A stretch of DNA of 64,000 nt from Paenibacillus dauci (GTDB taxonomy: Bacteria; Bacillota; Bacilli; Paenibacillales; Paenibacillaceae): contig NZ_LAQQ01000005.1 of assembly GCF_000971985.1 (NCBI RefSeq), positions 248,001 to 312,000 of the forward strand, written 5' to 3'. Positions 54,158 through 63,894 of the stretch are shown piece by piece. Both the position numbers and the translations under genes were made by a program. The notes beneath the pieces were generated by a model that worked only from the letters and a program-made list of their open reading frames with translations, did not search any database and was not told the DNA's origin. Within the stretch, counting starts at the first letter, position 1. Every line of letters begins with the position of its first letter.

Positions 54158-55327
54158 TCAGGTAATAATTTTCCCGATCCAATCGGCGAGTTGATTCGGT
54201 GTAATCGCTGCTACATGGGCGCCCATATCGGCAAGCCTCCGCGCCGCACGCTGATCGTAGACAGCACTTCCTTCAAAATCAAGCGCCGTCAGCACCAGCA
54301 TCCGGCAGCCTGCATCGATAATATCACGACTTGCCCGGTACATCGGCTCTGCTCCATAGCCTTCTTCCAGATCACTCACGAGAATAAAGATGGTCCGCGA
54401 TGGATTCTCAATGAGACTCTCCCCATAACGCAGAGCTTTGGCAATATGCGTACCACCGCCCAGCTGAACACTCATCAGCAGATCGACCGGATCTTCCAGT
54501 CGATTCGTCAGATCCACTACTTCGGTATCAAAAATAAACAGATGCGTCTTGAGCGCATTCAGACGATAAAAAATACTCGCCATTACCGAGCTGTAGATGA
54601 CTGAATTCATCATACTACCACTCTCGTCGACAGCAATAATAATATTCCAGCGGTTATGAGGCTGAATATTACCATCAAAATATAGGCGATCCACTACAAA
54701 GCGTTTGTTGCGCTTATCATAGTTTTTGAGGTTTCTGGCAATCGTTTTTTTGAAATTCAGATTCCGCAAGGAGCGGGAACGACTGCTGGTGTAGCGACTG
54801 CGTCTGCCCATAATACTGGCTTTTGCATCATTTTCCAGCTGTCGTCGCAGGTCTTCTACGACCTGCCGGACAATCTTTTTGGCACTCTGCAGCACTTCAC
54901 CTTTCATTTTGCCTTTGAACTGCATAATATTTCGCAGCAGATTCATATTGGGCTCCATGGATTCCAGTACTTTTTTATCGCGCAGCAGTTCATTGAGTCC
55001 GTAACGGTCCAGCGCCTGCTTTTCCAGAATCTCGACTGTTTCCTGAGGGAACAGCTTGCGTACCTGACTTAGCCAGCGGGGAACCGTCAACTGTGAGGCA
55101 CCTCTGCCTCCACCCCGTTCCCGGTATCCCTGATCCGCACCATACTCCCGATCATACAGATAGCCCAGTACTTCATCCATTTCCTTATATTCAAATTGCG
55201 CCGGGTTATAACATCCGCTCTCATTCAGTGATGATTCAGCAGATGGCCCAAGCAGCAGACGCCATCGATTCAGTACTTGCCGATCTTCAAGCGTCTCATC
55301 AGGCTGCTTGTTCAAATCAGTCTCCAT
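54158..55327 (-). CDS. vWA-domain protein (CoxE/YehP-like)
   Basis: This 389-aa protein has a Lys/Arg-rich middle (SIMGRRSRYTSSRSRSLRNL) and a C-terminal vWA domain (about 225-389) with intact MIDAS: D234-x-S236-x-S238 (IAVDESGSMM), GGGTHIAKAL and LVSDLEEG. vWA proteins of this type are the partners of MoxR AAA ATPases in metal insertion or complex remodelling. The start overlaps the DUF5682 stop by 16 bases. It is a second vWA protein within 11 kb of the vWA domain of Rsr. Confidence 0.9.
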   Translation of the reverse strand: METDLNKQPDETLEDRQVLNRWRLLLGPSAESSLNESGCYNPAQFEYKEMDEVLGYLYDREYGADQGYRERGGGRGASQLTVPRWLSQVRKLFPQETVEILEKQALDRYGLNELLRDKKVLESMEPNMNLLRNIMQFKGKMKGEVLQSAKKIVRQVVEDLRRQLENDAKASIMGRRSRYTSSRSRSLRNLNFKKTIARNLKNYDKRNKRFVVDRLYFDGNIQPHNRWNIIIAVDESGSMMNSVIYSSVMASIFYRLNALKTHLFIFDTEVVDLTNRLEDPVDLLMSVQLGGGTHIAKALRYGESLIENPSRTIFILVSDLEEGYGAEPMYRASRDIIDAGCRMLVLTALDFEGSAVYDQRAARRLADMGAHVAAITPNQLADWIGKIIT

Positions 55328-57729
55328 CGGCTTAGCTCCTCTCGAATAGCATGATCCAATGCTGCAGACTGCTGCAATACTTTTTCGTCTACTGCAGGTT
55401 CGGATAACGATCCAGCTACTGCTTCGAACAGACTGCCAACGCTTTCTGCAATCCGGTCGATCTCCGTCGGTGTGAAAAAGGTAAACGCCAGCCTCAGCTC
55501 CGGAATCATCCGCAGGAAGTCTTCATGTGGCAGCCGGGAAAGTAGTGTATTCAGATCGCCAATCAGCGTACTGTCATACAGGAGCACATCTCTCGCAGCA
55601 GCGAATACCCCCTGCAAATAAGCTGCTGTATGCATCATCTGCTCCGGTGTCCCCTGCATATATGCCCGGGCACGCAGGGTAATCTCGGCAGGATCTCGCC
55701 CGTCGATCCGTGACAAAATTGCTATGCATACGCCTTCCAGTCCTGGCGGCAACTCAGGCACGGATAGCAGCTCGGACAAACGATCCACGAGCGGCTCTGC
55801 AGCGAATGTTCCCCGTCCGGATTCGGCGAGCATATACAGCTGTTTGAGTGCTTGTATAACCTTCGGTTGTTCGTCCTGATGTACATGCTGCAGCCCTGTG
55901 ATTTTGGCTAGGGTATTGTGATAGGCTTCCTGCAGCAATTCGAGCAGCACTTTATCCCGATACAATCCCAGCAGTCTTCGATGTTCATAAATTCGTTCCA
56001 GAATCTCCACTGTACGTGATAGTGACAGGAAACTTCCATCCTGTCGCAGCGTCCGGCCTACCTGTTCGAATAACCGGTCGGCACTGTCTTCCAGTCCCAT
56101 GAGCAGCACTCGTAGCAGCCAATTCGCTGCTTCTTCACTATGATGTGCCGGTAGCTGCTTGATTCCGTCTTCTGCCCGCTGGGCTGCCGCTTCGCGAATC
56201 GTCCCACCATGAATAGAATTCTCAATCAGACGTGCTTCGGTATAGGAAGAATATGTATAGCTCCACGTCTCCCGCATCAGATTCACATCCCGATAAGTAA
56301 CCCAGTCCGGTCCGGATTCAAGTGTGCCAAATTCGGTTCCCAGAAATACCATGCAATGCAGCAATCGACTGGTCTGACGATGCAGCGGTTTGGAATATAG
56401 ATCCAGCACTTTTTTGTGCCTTCCGGTAGTGCCGATCTGCAATTTACATTCGTTGGCAAGCCGCCTGAAATCTTCTACAATCGGTACGGTAAATGTATTC
56501 GGAGCCACCGTTCCGATTCGGTTACCTGTCAGTAGACGGGATAATTCCTGCAGCGGCTGGTCCGAAGCCAGGTTATGCTCGCCTTTGACAAAGGAAGAGA
56601 CCACACTGTCCAGTAGCTCATAGACACCGCTCTCCGGTTTGCTGCGCAGAACGGCAAGTCCCTGCATCATGCCATAGGCCTCAATCGCATCACTGGTAGA
56701 GACTTCCTCCTGCTGTTTGCGCAGTACGCGCATTAGACGGGAGAGCATTTGGATAGCAGTCTGCTCATAAGCGGTGGCTTTATTTTTCTTTTGCAGCAGT
56801 GTCCAGATCTCTGCATAATAGCCCACATAGGGCATCCCGCTTGCATAGCCATTTAGTCGGTCAGCCTCTTCAAATGTATACACCATCGGATAGATTTGCT
56901 CCCGGTAATCAGCCGATTGAACCCTACGCGGTACTTCAGCAATCTGGCTGCCCGCTGGTTGGTCCAGCAGTCCATACGTATGGAATCCACCCGTTATAAC
57001 CAATATGCGCTCGTACTGTTCTTTCGCTTCATCAATTCGCTCTCTCATATGCTGTTCACGAGCAAGGGTACCTTCTCGTTCAAGCTCTTCCTGTGAATAG
57101 CAAAAGCGTGACAGAGAGCAGTATACAAATACACCGCGCATAAAGTCTTCGGTACTCTTCTGTGTCGCTCCCAGTTCGAACATTTTTTCCCACAACTCAT
57201 CAAAGCTGCGGCAGTTTAGTCTGCGGCAAAGTCGGTTGATAAAAGAAGATCCGGTGAGCAGCTTCTCATCCTGATAGGATACCCGATCCTTTTCCATGGG
57301 CTCTTCTGTCGCCGGTTCAATGACCTGTTCCTTTGGCTGTGGGCGATAATTCAGATCAATAAACTGTGCCGGAATGCCCAATTGGGCAGCCTTTCGGATA
57401 GCTGCATATTCGGGTGAGTAATCCAGCAGAGGGAAATAAAAAGCAGCCTTTTCTTCGTTAGTCTCATATGTATAGTACAGGCTGACCGGTGCTTCGGTAC
57501 GCTCATCTGCCAGGATCGGGATGAGCGGATTCCCGCTGATTGGTCCTTCAATCAAGAGAACCTGCGGATCGTAGTCATGGATCACCTGGAGCAAATGATA
57601 CGAACAGGCCGGACTGTGATGACGGATTGGAAAATGTACAACCTGTCCTTGTTTGTTATATACCTGCTGCGCAAAAAGCTGCTGCAGCTCCGCCTGCTCT
57701 CCTGCTTCCTGCGCTATCAGCCGATCCAT
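55312..57729 (-). CDS. DUF5682 protein (YehM-like)
   Basis: This 805-aa protein has the family signature at the N terminus, VVHFPIRHHSPACSYHLLQV, followed by VLLIEGPISGN; the HHSP and EGP patterns recall TIKI/TraB-type metallo-hydrolases, though that link is my inference. VITGGFHTYGLLDQP lies near residue 250. The C-terminal 500 residues are helical repeats. It overlaps MoxR by 13 bases and vWA by 16, so the three are translated as a coupled set. Confidence 0.85.
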   Translation of the reverse strand: MDRLIAQEAGEQAELQQLFAQQVYNKQGQVVHFPIRHHSPACSYHLLQVIHDYDPQVLLIEGPISGNPLIPILADERTEAPVSLYYTYETNEEKAAFYFPLLDYSPEYAAIRKAAQLGIPAQFIDLNYRPQPKEQVIEPATEEPMEKDRVSYQDEKLLTGSSFINRLCRRLNCRSFDELWEKMFELGATQKSTEDFMRGVFVYCSLSRFCYSQEELEREGTLAREQHMRERIDEAKEQYERILVITGGFHTYGLLDQPAGSQIAEVPRRVQSADYREQIYPMVYTFEEADRLNGYASGMPYVGYYAEIWTLLQKKNKATAYEQTAIQMLSRLMRVLRKQQEEVSTSDAIEAYGMMQGLAVLRSKPESGVYELLDSVVSSFVKGEHNLASDQPLQELSRLLTGNRIGTVAPNTFTVPIVEDFRRLANECKLQIGTTGRHKKVLDLYSKPLHRQTSRLLHCMVFLGTEFGTLESGPDWVTYRDVNLMRETWSYTYSSYTEARLIENSIHGGTIREAAAQRAEDGIKQLPAHHSEEAANWLLRVLLMGLEDSADRLFEQVGRTLRQDGSFLSLSRTVEILERIYEHRRLLGLYRDKVLLELLQEAYHNTLAKITGLQHVHQDEQPKVIQALKQLYMLAESGRGTFAAEPLVDRLSELLSVPELPPGLEGVCIAILSRIDGRDPAEITLRARAYMQGTPEQMMHTAAYLQGVFAAARDVLLYDSTLIGDLNTLLSRLPHEDFLRMIPELRLAFTFFTPTEIDRIAESVGSLFEAVAGSLSEPAVDEKVLQQSAALDHAIREELSRWRLI

Positions 57730-58817
57730 TTCTTTTCCTCATAATAGGCAGCCCACAGTTGGTCTTCTCGGGCGCGTTCTTTGATTACACGGGAAAAATA
57801 GGTTTTGAGCGCAGCCAGATCTTTTTCATTTTCCTTGGCGACAGTACCGAGCATATTCTGTACGAGGCGGTCCAGCGTTACATTTTTGTCTTCATAATAG
57901 TAGGAAGTCATGGCGCTCTGCACATAGACAGACACTGCTTCGGCTGTACTCATAACAGCCTGTGGCACATCGATTTTGTAGCCTTCCCGCGTCAGACCGG
58001 TGCGCAGCTCCATAAAGGTCGTTGCCAGCAGTTCCACAATCTCCAGATCAATTGGCATATCAATGCCGCTGTGAACCAGTAGATTACGAGCCTGATCCTC
58101 GATAATACGTGCTTCCAATTTGACATTGCTGATCGGACGGATCGTCTCGAAGTTGAAACGGCGCTTGAGGGCACTGCTCATCTCATTGACCCCTTTGTCC
58201 CGAATATTGGCGGTCCCGATAATATTGAAGCCTGGCTTGGCAAACAACACGCCTCCATCCAGCTCGGGGATATTCATAACTTTATCACTCATGATACTGA
58301 TCAGACTGTCCTGGGCTTCGGATGGACAGCGTGTAATCTCCTCAAACCTGGTGATAATGCCCTTTTTCATACCATGATACAGTGGTGAAGGCACCAGAGC
58401 TTGTTCGGATGGTCCTTTGTCAAGCAGCATGGCATAATTCCAGGAATATTTGATCATATCCTCTGTTGTACCTGCTGTTCCCTGAATGGTATTGGTACTC
58501 GTCCCTGAAATGGCAGCAGACAACAGCTCGCTCAGCATAGTCTTCGCTGTACCCGGTTCTCCAACCAGCATCAATCCACGGTTGCCGGCAAGTGTAACAA
58601 TAGCACGTTCGATCAGAATATCATTGCCATAGAATTTGCGGGTTATAGGCACTTCCTCTCCATCCAGCTTGGCAGGCTGTTCACGTCCAATAATAAAATC
58701 ACGTATGTATACAGGCGACAACAGCCAATGAGGAGGACGTTTGTTTTTATCTTCCTGCTGCAGAGCCTGCAATTCTCGGGCATACAGTACTTCCGCAGGT
58801 GGTTTCATCATTTCCAT
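57717..58817 (-). CDS. MoxR-type AAA+ ATPase (YehL-like)
   Basis: This 366-aa ATPase is the first gene of the operon. Walker A is GEPGTAKT (residues 86-93). Walker B is GIITRFEEITRCPSEAQDSL; the acidic pair is Glu-Glu rather than Asp-Glu, as in this subgroup. Sensor 1 is FNIIGTANIRDKGVNEMSSA and the Arg finger region follows (LKRRFNFETI). MoxR ATPases work with a vWA partner as chaperone-like remodellers. The start is at 58817 behind GAGGGG; an ATG at 58859 has no ribosome site. Confidence 0.92.
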   Translation of the reverse strand: MEMMKPPAEVLYARELQALQQEDKNKRPPHWLLSPVYIRDFIIGREQPAKLDGEEVPITRKFYGNDILIERAIVTLAGNRGLMLVGEPGTAKTMLSELLSAAISGTSTNTIQGTAGTTEDMIKYSWNYAMLLDKGPSEQALVPSPLYHGMKKGIITRFEEITRCPSEAQDSLISIMSDKVMNIPELDGGVLFAKPGFNIIGTANIRDKGVNEMSSALKRRFNFETIRPISNVKLEARIIEDQARNLLVHSGIDMPIDLEIVELLATTFMELRTGLTREGYKIDVPQAVMSTAEAVSVYVQSAMTSYYYEDKNVTLDRLVQNMLGTVAKENEKDLAALKTYFSRVIKERAREDQLWAAYYEEKKWIG

Positions 58818-59045
58818 TGTTATGTATTCCCCTCTCGGTATAGGATCATATGTTCCCATATTATCATAATTATAACGTCTATAGCGAATGACACCTACAA
58901 AATAGTCAGAACGTCCTGTTCGTATGAAACAGATAACTTGCCGCCAAAGACATGCGTCGTATAGCTATGACTCAGTAATATTACCAGATGATTCATAATT
59001 CATTTTACGCGGAATCCAGCCGAACTGCCAATCTCATCTATACAT
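58818..59045. other. Promoter region of the yeh-like operon
   Basis: This AT-rich stretch lies upstream of the MoxR gene and downstream of the MATE gene terminator. No gene was seen. A precise promoter could not be assigned. Confidence 0.4.
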
Positions 59046-59080
59046 AAAGGCTCCTTTTATCCGGAGATAAAGGAGCCTTT
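59046..59080. terminator. Terminator downstream of the MATE gene
   Basis: AAAGGCTCCTTTTATC (59046-59061) pairs with GATAAAGGAGCCTTT (59066-59080) with a very short loop. Confidence 0.82.
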
Positions 59081-59150
59081 GTCCAAAACTGCTTTTAATG
59101 ATGGAACATCCCGTAATTTTTATACATATTTATTCGATACTCCTGTTGAT

Positions 59151-60491
59151 CTATCCTTCAGCAGCCATACGCTTCTCCAAGCTGGGTACATACATTAGCA
59201 GAAATGCCGAACGTCCGATTCCGAACAGTATAAAGCAAGCCCACAGCCCGTGATTACCATACATCGGTATCAATACCAGACAGCTGATTATAAACAGTAC
59301 AACCGAGAGCAGCATCGAATTACGAACCGGCGCAGTCATCGTCGTTCCCGTAAACACCCCATAAAATACAAGTCCAAAACCCGTTGTCAGCGGGAATAAC
59401 AGCAGCCAGGCATTATACTGCAGCGCAATATCAACTACAGCTCTATTGTCTGTAAACAGGGCGACAAATTGTTCACGTCCTGCCAAATAGATAAGTGTGA
59501 GTAATAAAGCCGTAACTGTTGTCCATATCCAGGACAGCGTCAGACTCCGCCGTAATAACGGTCCGCTCCGGGCTCCTCTGGCCTGCCCGGCATAAATCGA
59601 ACTTGCATTAGCCAGCCCATCAAAGAAATACGCCATCATATAATGGATTTGCAGCAAAATCGAATTGGCTGCCAGCACCTCCGGACCAAATGATGTGCTG
59701 CGGGCTGTGAAAATATTAAACATGGTAAGCAGGCATATCGTTCGCACAAGCAAATCGCTGTTAGCCCGAAACATCGGTTTAAGCTGACTCCAGGCCAACA
59801 TTCCTTTGAGACGAATTGAACGACGATCCATATAAGGAGAACGCCAGACAAAATATACTCCTGCTGCCAGCGCCAGTGCTTCAGCGAACAGAGTGGCTGC
59901 TGCTACACCAGCTACGCCCCAGCCGAGCCCCTGGGTAAACCAGATCGCCAGCAGCATATTCACCACATTCATGGAGATCTGTGTGATTAGTGTCTGACGA
60001 ATATGAGACATGCCCATCAGCCAGCCGATCAATACATAGTTGAGCAGAGTCAGCGGAGCTCCCCAGATACGGATATGAAAATAAACACCTGCCCAATGAG
60101 CAATGTCCGGGCCCGGCTGCATGAGCAGTAGTGATGCCTGCAAAATGGGAATTTGCAGTGCGACAAAGATCAACCCGATGACCAGAGCGATCATCAGCGG
60201 CCGTATCAGAGCTGCTACACCCTCCTGCCGATCATCGCTTCCTCTCGCCTGAGCAGCAAAACCCGATGTACTCACCCGCAAAAATCCAAACAGCCAGTAT
60301 ATGGTATTAAAAATCAATGTACCAATTGCTGTTCCTCCCAGATATGCCGGATCAAATAAATGCCCAACTACTGCAGTATCTACCAGTCCCAGAAGAGGTG
60401 TTGTAATCGTCGATACAATCAATGGCAGACTGAGTAGTAAATATTCCTTGTGCGATGGACTCTTATGTATAGTTGTTGATAAATGACTCAT
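59151..60491 (-). CDS. MATE-family efflux transporter (DinF-like)
   Basis: This 446-aa protein has about 12 membrane helices in two homologous halves. The first half shows LIVSTITTPLLGLVDTAVVG, the family's first helix, and GTLIFNTIYWLFGFLRVSTS. The second half starts near residue 230 with MFRANSDLLVRTICLL. It exports cationic compounds in exchange for H+ or Na+. It is monocistronic; TATAAT at 60543-60548 on the minus strand with TTACAA upstream is a likely promoter. ATG follows GGAGG. Confidence 0.9.
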   Translation of the reverse strand: MSHLSTTIHKSPSHKEYLLLSLPLIVSTITTPLLGLVDTAVVGHLFDPAYLGGTAIGTLIFNTIYWLFGFLRVSTSGFAAQARGSDDRQEGVAALIRPLMIALVIGLIFVALQIPILQASLLLMQPGPDIAHWAGVYFHIRIWGAPLTLLNYVLIGWLMGMSHIRQTLITQISMNVVNMLLAIWFTQGLGWGVAGVAAATLFAEALALAAGVYFVWRSPYMDRRSIRLKGMLAWSQLKPMFRANSDLLVRTICLLTMFNIFTARSTSFGPEVLAANSILLQIHYMMAYFFDGLANASSIYAGQARGARSGPLLRRSLTLSWIWTTVTALLLTLIYLAGREQFVALFTDNRAVVDIALQYNAWLLLFPLTTGFGLVFYGVFTGTTMTAPVRNSMLLSVVLFIISCLVLIPMYGNHGLWACFILFGIGRSAFLLMYVPSLEKRMAAEG

Positions 60492-60661
60492 TTCCTGTAA
60501 CCTCCAACTGCGTAACTGTACCTTGATACTTGCAATGCCTGCTTATTATAAGAGAGAGTTATTAATTTGTAAATATTACGATTAATATCTCTCTTTTTTG
60601 ATTATGGCAAAGAAGCCTCCCGTAAATAGAAGGCTCCTTCAAAAAATATATATTATTTCTT

Positions 60662-62245
60662 TTAGAAGGAATAAAATACGGTCTGGTTCCGTCCGTTTTC
60701 CTTGGCTTGGTAAAGCGCTGTGTCTGCATGCTTGAACAGCTGCTGCGCTTCTGATTCTCCATCCTGGGAAAGGGTAACACCAAGTGAAATGGTGATTTTA
60801 GGTCCCATAGGTGTAGGAAAAATAGCAGTCGTCTGACGAATCCGTTCTGCGATCTCCATCACTTCCTGCTCGCTCACTTCATACAACAGAATTACAAATT
60901 CCTCCCCACCATAGCGGAAGCAAAGGTCCTCCGTTCGTACCTGGCTGCGTAGTACGCCGGCCAGCATCTTGAGTACCTCATCTCCTATCGGGTGACCATA
61001 CGTATCATTAACCGACTTGAAATGATCGATATCCAGAATAATAACTGCAAATGAATACTGATTATACACCCAATTATCGGTGATGGACTGCAGTGCACGA
61101 CGATTCAAAAGTCCGGTAAGCGGATCCTGATTGGCTTCACTTTGCAGACGTCTTTCCTTTTCACGTGTTTCTTCTTCCAGCATCATAATCGCATGATGCA
61201 GCTGCCTGGCTTCATAGTTCCACCGATTCAACTTCGGACGATTTTTGCCGCGATGTCCAGCAGCCAGATTCTGTGCATAGGCAGCGAGCAAATACAGCGG
61301 TTTGCCCAGCCAGCGGGAGAGCCAGAATATAAACAGCATAAACAGAATAATAACAGGAACCAGATAGATCAGAGTAGAACGAACAAGATTGCTGGAATAG
61401 ACATTGGTATTCTCAATCGGTGTCTGAAAAACAATCCCCCATCCTACATTGGATATTACTGAATATCCTGCCAGATACGTACGGTTCTTGGAGTTTACAA
61501 CAATCTGCTTTCCGCTCTTGCCCTGCATTAGTGCCTGTACGACTTTATTTTGCTGTACATTGGTATTAATCATCGACGGATTCGGATGATATATAATATT
61601 TCCTTCACGATCTACTACATAGAAATAGGAACCGTCTGTTTTTCTGCTGTTCGTTCCCAATAATTCCTTTAACTCGTTTTTCTTTTGTAAATACAGCGTG
61701 CCAGCCAGCATTCCCTGATACTCACCGGAAGAGTTGAACAACGGATGGGTCAGTAATATGATCGTCCGGTTGATTTTGCCGATATAAGGACTGGAAATAG
61801 TAGGCCGCTTGGCTTCCAAAGCATCGATACTGATACGTGAAGTCAGCTTCGTTCCGGCCTGATTCAGGCTCGTCGGTGAATTGAAAGCTATGGTTTTATT
61901 CGGCTTGATCAGAAAGACTGCATTAAAAAAACTACTGGAATTACGAAAATAATCCAGATTGCTTTGAGCCAGCTGCTCATTTTCCGCAGGATGGGCAATA
62001 ATATACTTGGCACTTTCCTCCAGAGAATGCTGCATCGCAGCAACCAGAGATTCGGTAATATGGCTTAATTCTTTGGCGTGAATTTCATTTAACTCCAGCA
62101 CTTGCTTCTCAATGGATTGCCGTTCCTGTGTATAGCCGATAAACAGGCAGGACAGCAGAATCACAAAGGAGGTCAGAAATGCCAGGCCGCACATAAATGT
62201 TGATAGGCGAATTCCGCGTATCTCGCGATGTGTTACTTTCTTCAT
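60662..62245 (-). CDS. Membrane diguanylate cyclase with Cache sensor
   Basis: This 527-aa enzyme makes cyclic di-GMP. A first membrane helix (about 14-38) leads to an extracellular dCache-type sensor (about 45-280, YFYVVDREGNIIYHPNPSMI), a second helix (about 285-305) and a short linker. A GGDEF domain covers about 380-527 (DPLTGLLNRRAL). The active site reads RYGGEEF, and RTED five residues before it is a complete inhibitory I-site. It should be active and product-inhibited. ATG follows GAAGGGG. Confidence 0.93.
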   Translation of the reverse strand: MKKVTHREIRGIRLSTFMCGLAFLTSFVILLSCLFIGYTQERQSIEKQVLELNEIHAKELSHITESLVAAMQHSLEESAKYIIAHPAENEQLAQSNLDYFRNSSSFFNAVFLIKPNKTIAFNSPTSLNQAGTKLTSRISIDALEAKRPTISSPYIGKINRTIILLTHPLFNSSGEYQGMLAGTLYLQKKNELKELLGTNSRKTDGSYFYVVDREGNIIYHPNPSMINTNVQQNKVVQALMQGKSGKQIVVNSKNRTYLAGYSVISNVGWGIVFQTPIENTNVYSSNLVRSTLIYLVPVIILFMLFIFWLSRWLGKPLYLLAAYAQNLAAGHRGKNRPKLNRWNYEARQLHHAIMMLEEETREKERRLQSEANQDPLTGLLNRRALQSITDNWVYNQYSFAVIILDIDHFKSVNDTYGHPIGDEVLKMLAGVLRSQVRTEDLCFRYGGEEFVILLYEVSEQEVMEIAERIRQTTAIFPTPMGPKITISLGVTLSQDGESEAQQLFKHADTALYQAKENGRNQTVFYSF

Positions 62246-62360
62246 GGCAAAGCCCCTTCAATACCTCTAATTAAAATTATTATCGGTTCACCGGGGCTCT
62301 ATAATGAGTACAATCGGTGTATAAAAAAAGGAGTACAGTACTTTTCTATTTACATAGGAA

Positions 62361-62924
62361 TCAAAGCTCAATCTCTCTGATAATACGTGCCGGATTGCCA
62401 CCAACAATCATATTATCGGGTACATTTTTGGTAACGACAGCTCCCGAAGCGATAACTGCATTATTGCCAATCGTAATGCCCGGGTTAATGATAGCTCGTC
62501 CGCCAATCCATACATTATCGCCGATTGTTACAGGTTTGCCGTATTCCGGTCCAGCAATTCGTTCTAATGGATGAATGGGATGAGCAGCTGTATAAATATG
62601 TACTCCCGGAGCCAAAGAGCAATTATTACCAATTCGTACTTCACATACATCCAGAATCGTACAATCAAAATTGGCATAGAAATTCTCACCCACATGAATA
62701 TTATAGCCATAATCTACCCGTATATTCGGTTCCATGCTAATATGTTCACCGGTTGATCCCAGAAGTTCCTTGAGCAAACGGGTACGGTCCTCTACTTCCT
62801 GCTCGGTTGTCTGATTATACAAGCGAACGGTTTTGCGAGCGTATTCCCTTTCCTGGCTTAATTGCGGATCAGCAGCCGAATATAATTCTCCAGCGATCAT
62901 TTTTTCTTTTTCGGTTTTAGTCAT
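62361..62924 (-). CDS. maa: Sugar O-acetyltransferase (maltose acetyltransferase type)
   Basis: This 187-aa enzyme has the N-terminal Mac domain ([20 protein letters not shown]) and a left-handed beta-helix of hexapeptide repeats ([40 protein letters not shown]). The catalytic His is in YTAAHP. It moves acetyl from acetyl-CoA to maltose, glucose or another sugar. The start follows AAGGAGAAAATAAGGG. Downstream it converges with nothing; the diguanylate cyclase is co-directional and separately started. Confidence 0.9.
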   Translation of the reverse strand: MTKTEKEKMIAGELYSAADPQLSQEREYARKTVRLYNQTTEQEVEDRTRLLKELLGSTGEHISMEPNIRVDYGYNIHVGENFYANFDCTILDVCEVRIGNNCSLAPGVHIYTAAHPIHPLERIAGPEYGKPVTIGDNVWIGGRAIINPGITIGNNAVIASGAVVTKNVPDNMIVGGNPARIIREIEL

Positions 62925-63254
62925 CCCTTATTTTCTCCTTTTCTAATTATGATTATACTTTTTAAAAGTATTTTAATTATATACTATAGATTATGCAATG
63001 TTTGTTTGTCCAATATCGTTTGTTGATGTCCTACATTTATATGTAAAACTATAATATACAAGCATAGAATGATCTCTATTATCCAAATTTTAAATGATTC
63101 TTAAAATTGTATGTAAAAAGTTAATAAACTCTGTTTATTCTATCTTTTAAAGGGTAATAAACAAGGTAACAAACGATATTCATGGATGTTTTTGTAGTAA
63201 AAGGTGATAACCCACAGATTGCAACCATACTTCAAGACTAAGGAGAATGTGAAA
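62925..63254. other. AT-rich intergenic region
   Basis: This divergent promoter region is very AT-rich. No RNA or repeat was recognised. TCATGGATGTTTTTGT at 63180 resembles CCATGGATGTTTTAGG at 1162, upstream of the other small GTG-start gene. Confidence 0.35.
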
Positions 63255-63452
63255 GTGAACGTATTTATCCAGGAAGCCATTCATAACCAGGAACCTCTGA
63301 ACATTCATCTAATCAGTGGTGAGACCTATATTGGCACATGTGAAGCTCATCATAATCCTAATTTCTTTATTATTCATACTAATCATGGAGCACTGACTTT
63401 TCCTTATTGGACAATCAAACGTGTGAAGCCTGATACTCAGCTCCAGCATTGA
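63255..63452 (+). CDS. Small beta-rich protein, 65 aa
   Basis: The start is placed at the GTG at 63255, nine bases after AAGGAG; an ATG at 63204 and a GTG at 63249 lie before or too near that site. The product reads as a short helix (NVFIQEAIHNQEPL) then strands (NIHLISGETYIGTCEAH, FFIIHTNHGALTFPYWTIKR), a layout like an Sm/Hfq fold, but Hfq signature residues are not evident. It is a possible small RNA-binding or regulatory protein. No homologue is known to me. Confidence 0.6.
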   Translation: MNVFIQEAIHNQEPLNIHLISGETYIGTCEAHHNPNFFIIHTNHGALTFPYWTIKRVKPDTQLQH

Positions 63453-63829
63453 TATAGCATGATCCTCCTGCTTAGGTGATGGAGTCGAATTGAAATTCGG
63501 TTTTATTAGATGTTTCCCCGATTTATTGCATAGTTTGTCTATATATTAACCAACCCACTCTTCTTTTTCGCATTTGTAACTAATACCCTGTCTCTTACTC
63601 TTCTATTTCTTTTATCATTTATTTTCTTTCCTTTACTGGTCTTTGTGTTTAATGCAGTATTTTATAATTTATTCTAATCGCATAGAATGTTTATCGTGGG
63701 CCAGTAACCAAATTGCTGGCCTATTTAATTTGTGTGCTGTTTGGATACCATTATTTCAGATCAGAACACAGCTTGTTTCTGCTTATGGATATACGGTCGT
63801 CTTTTCCGGTTTTGTATAGTCATACAGAA
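63453..63829. other. Intergenic region, AT-rich
   Basis: A weak hairpin (GGCCAG at 63699, CTGGCC at 63716, followed by TATTTAATTT) may end the small gene. Nothing else was seen. Confidence 0.35.
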
Positions 63830-63860
63830 AAAGCAGCTCCCCTGAATCAGGGAACTGCTT
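63830..63860 (-). terminator. Terminator of the efflux adaptor gene
   Basis: On the minus strand AAGCAGTTCCC pairs with GGGAGCTGCTT with one mismatch, and TTTTT follows. It lies 35 bases past the stop codon at 63895. Confidence 0.8.
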
Positions 63861-63894
63861 GCAACTGAATATTTAATGGTATACGCAATATGAC

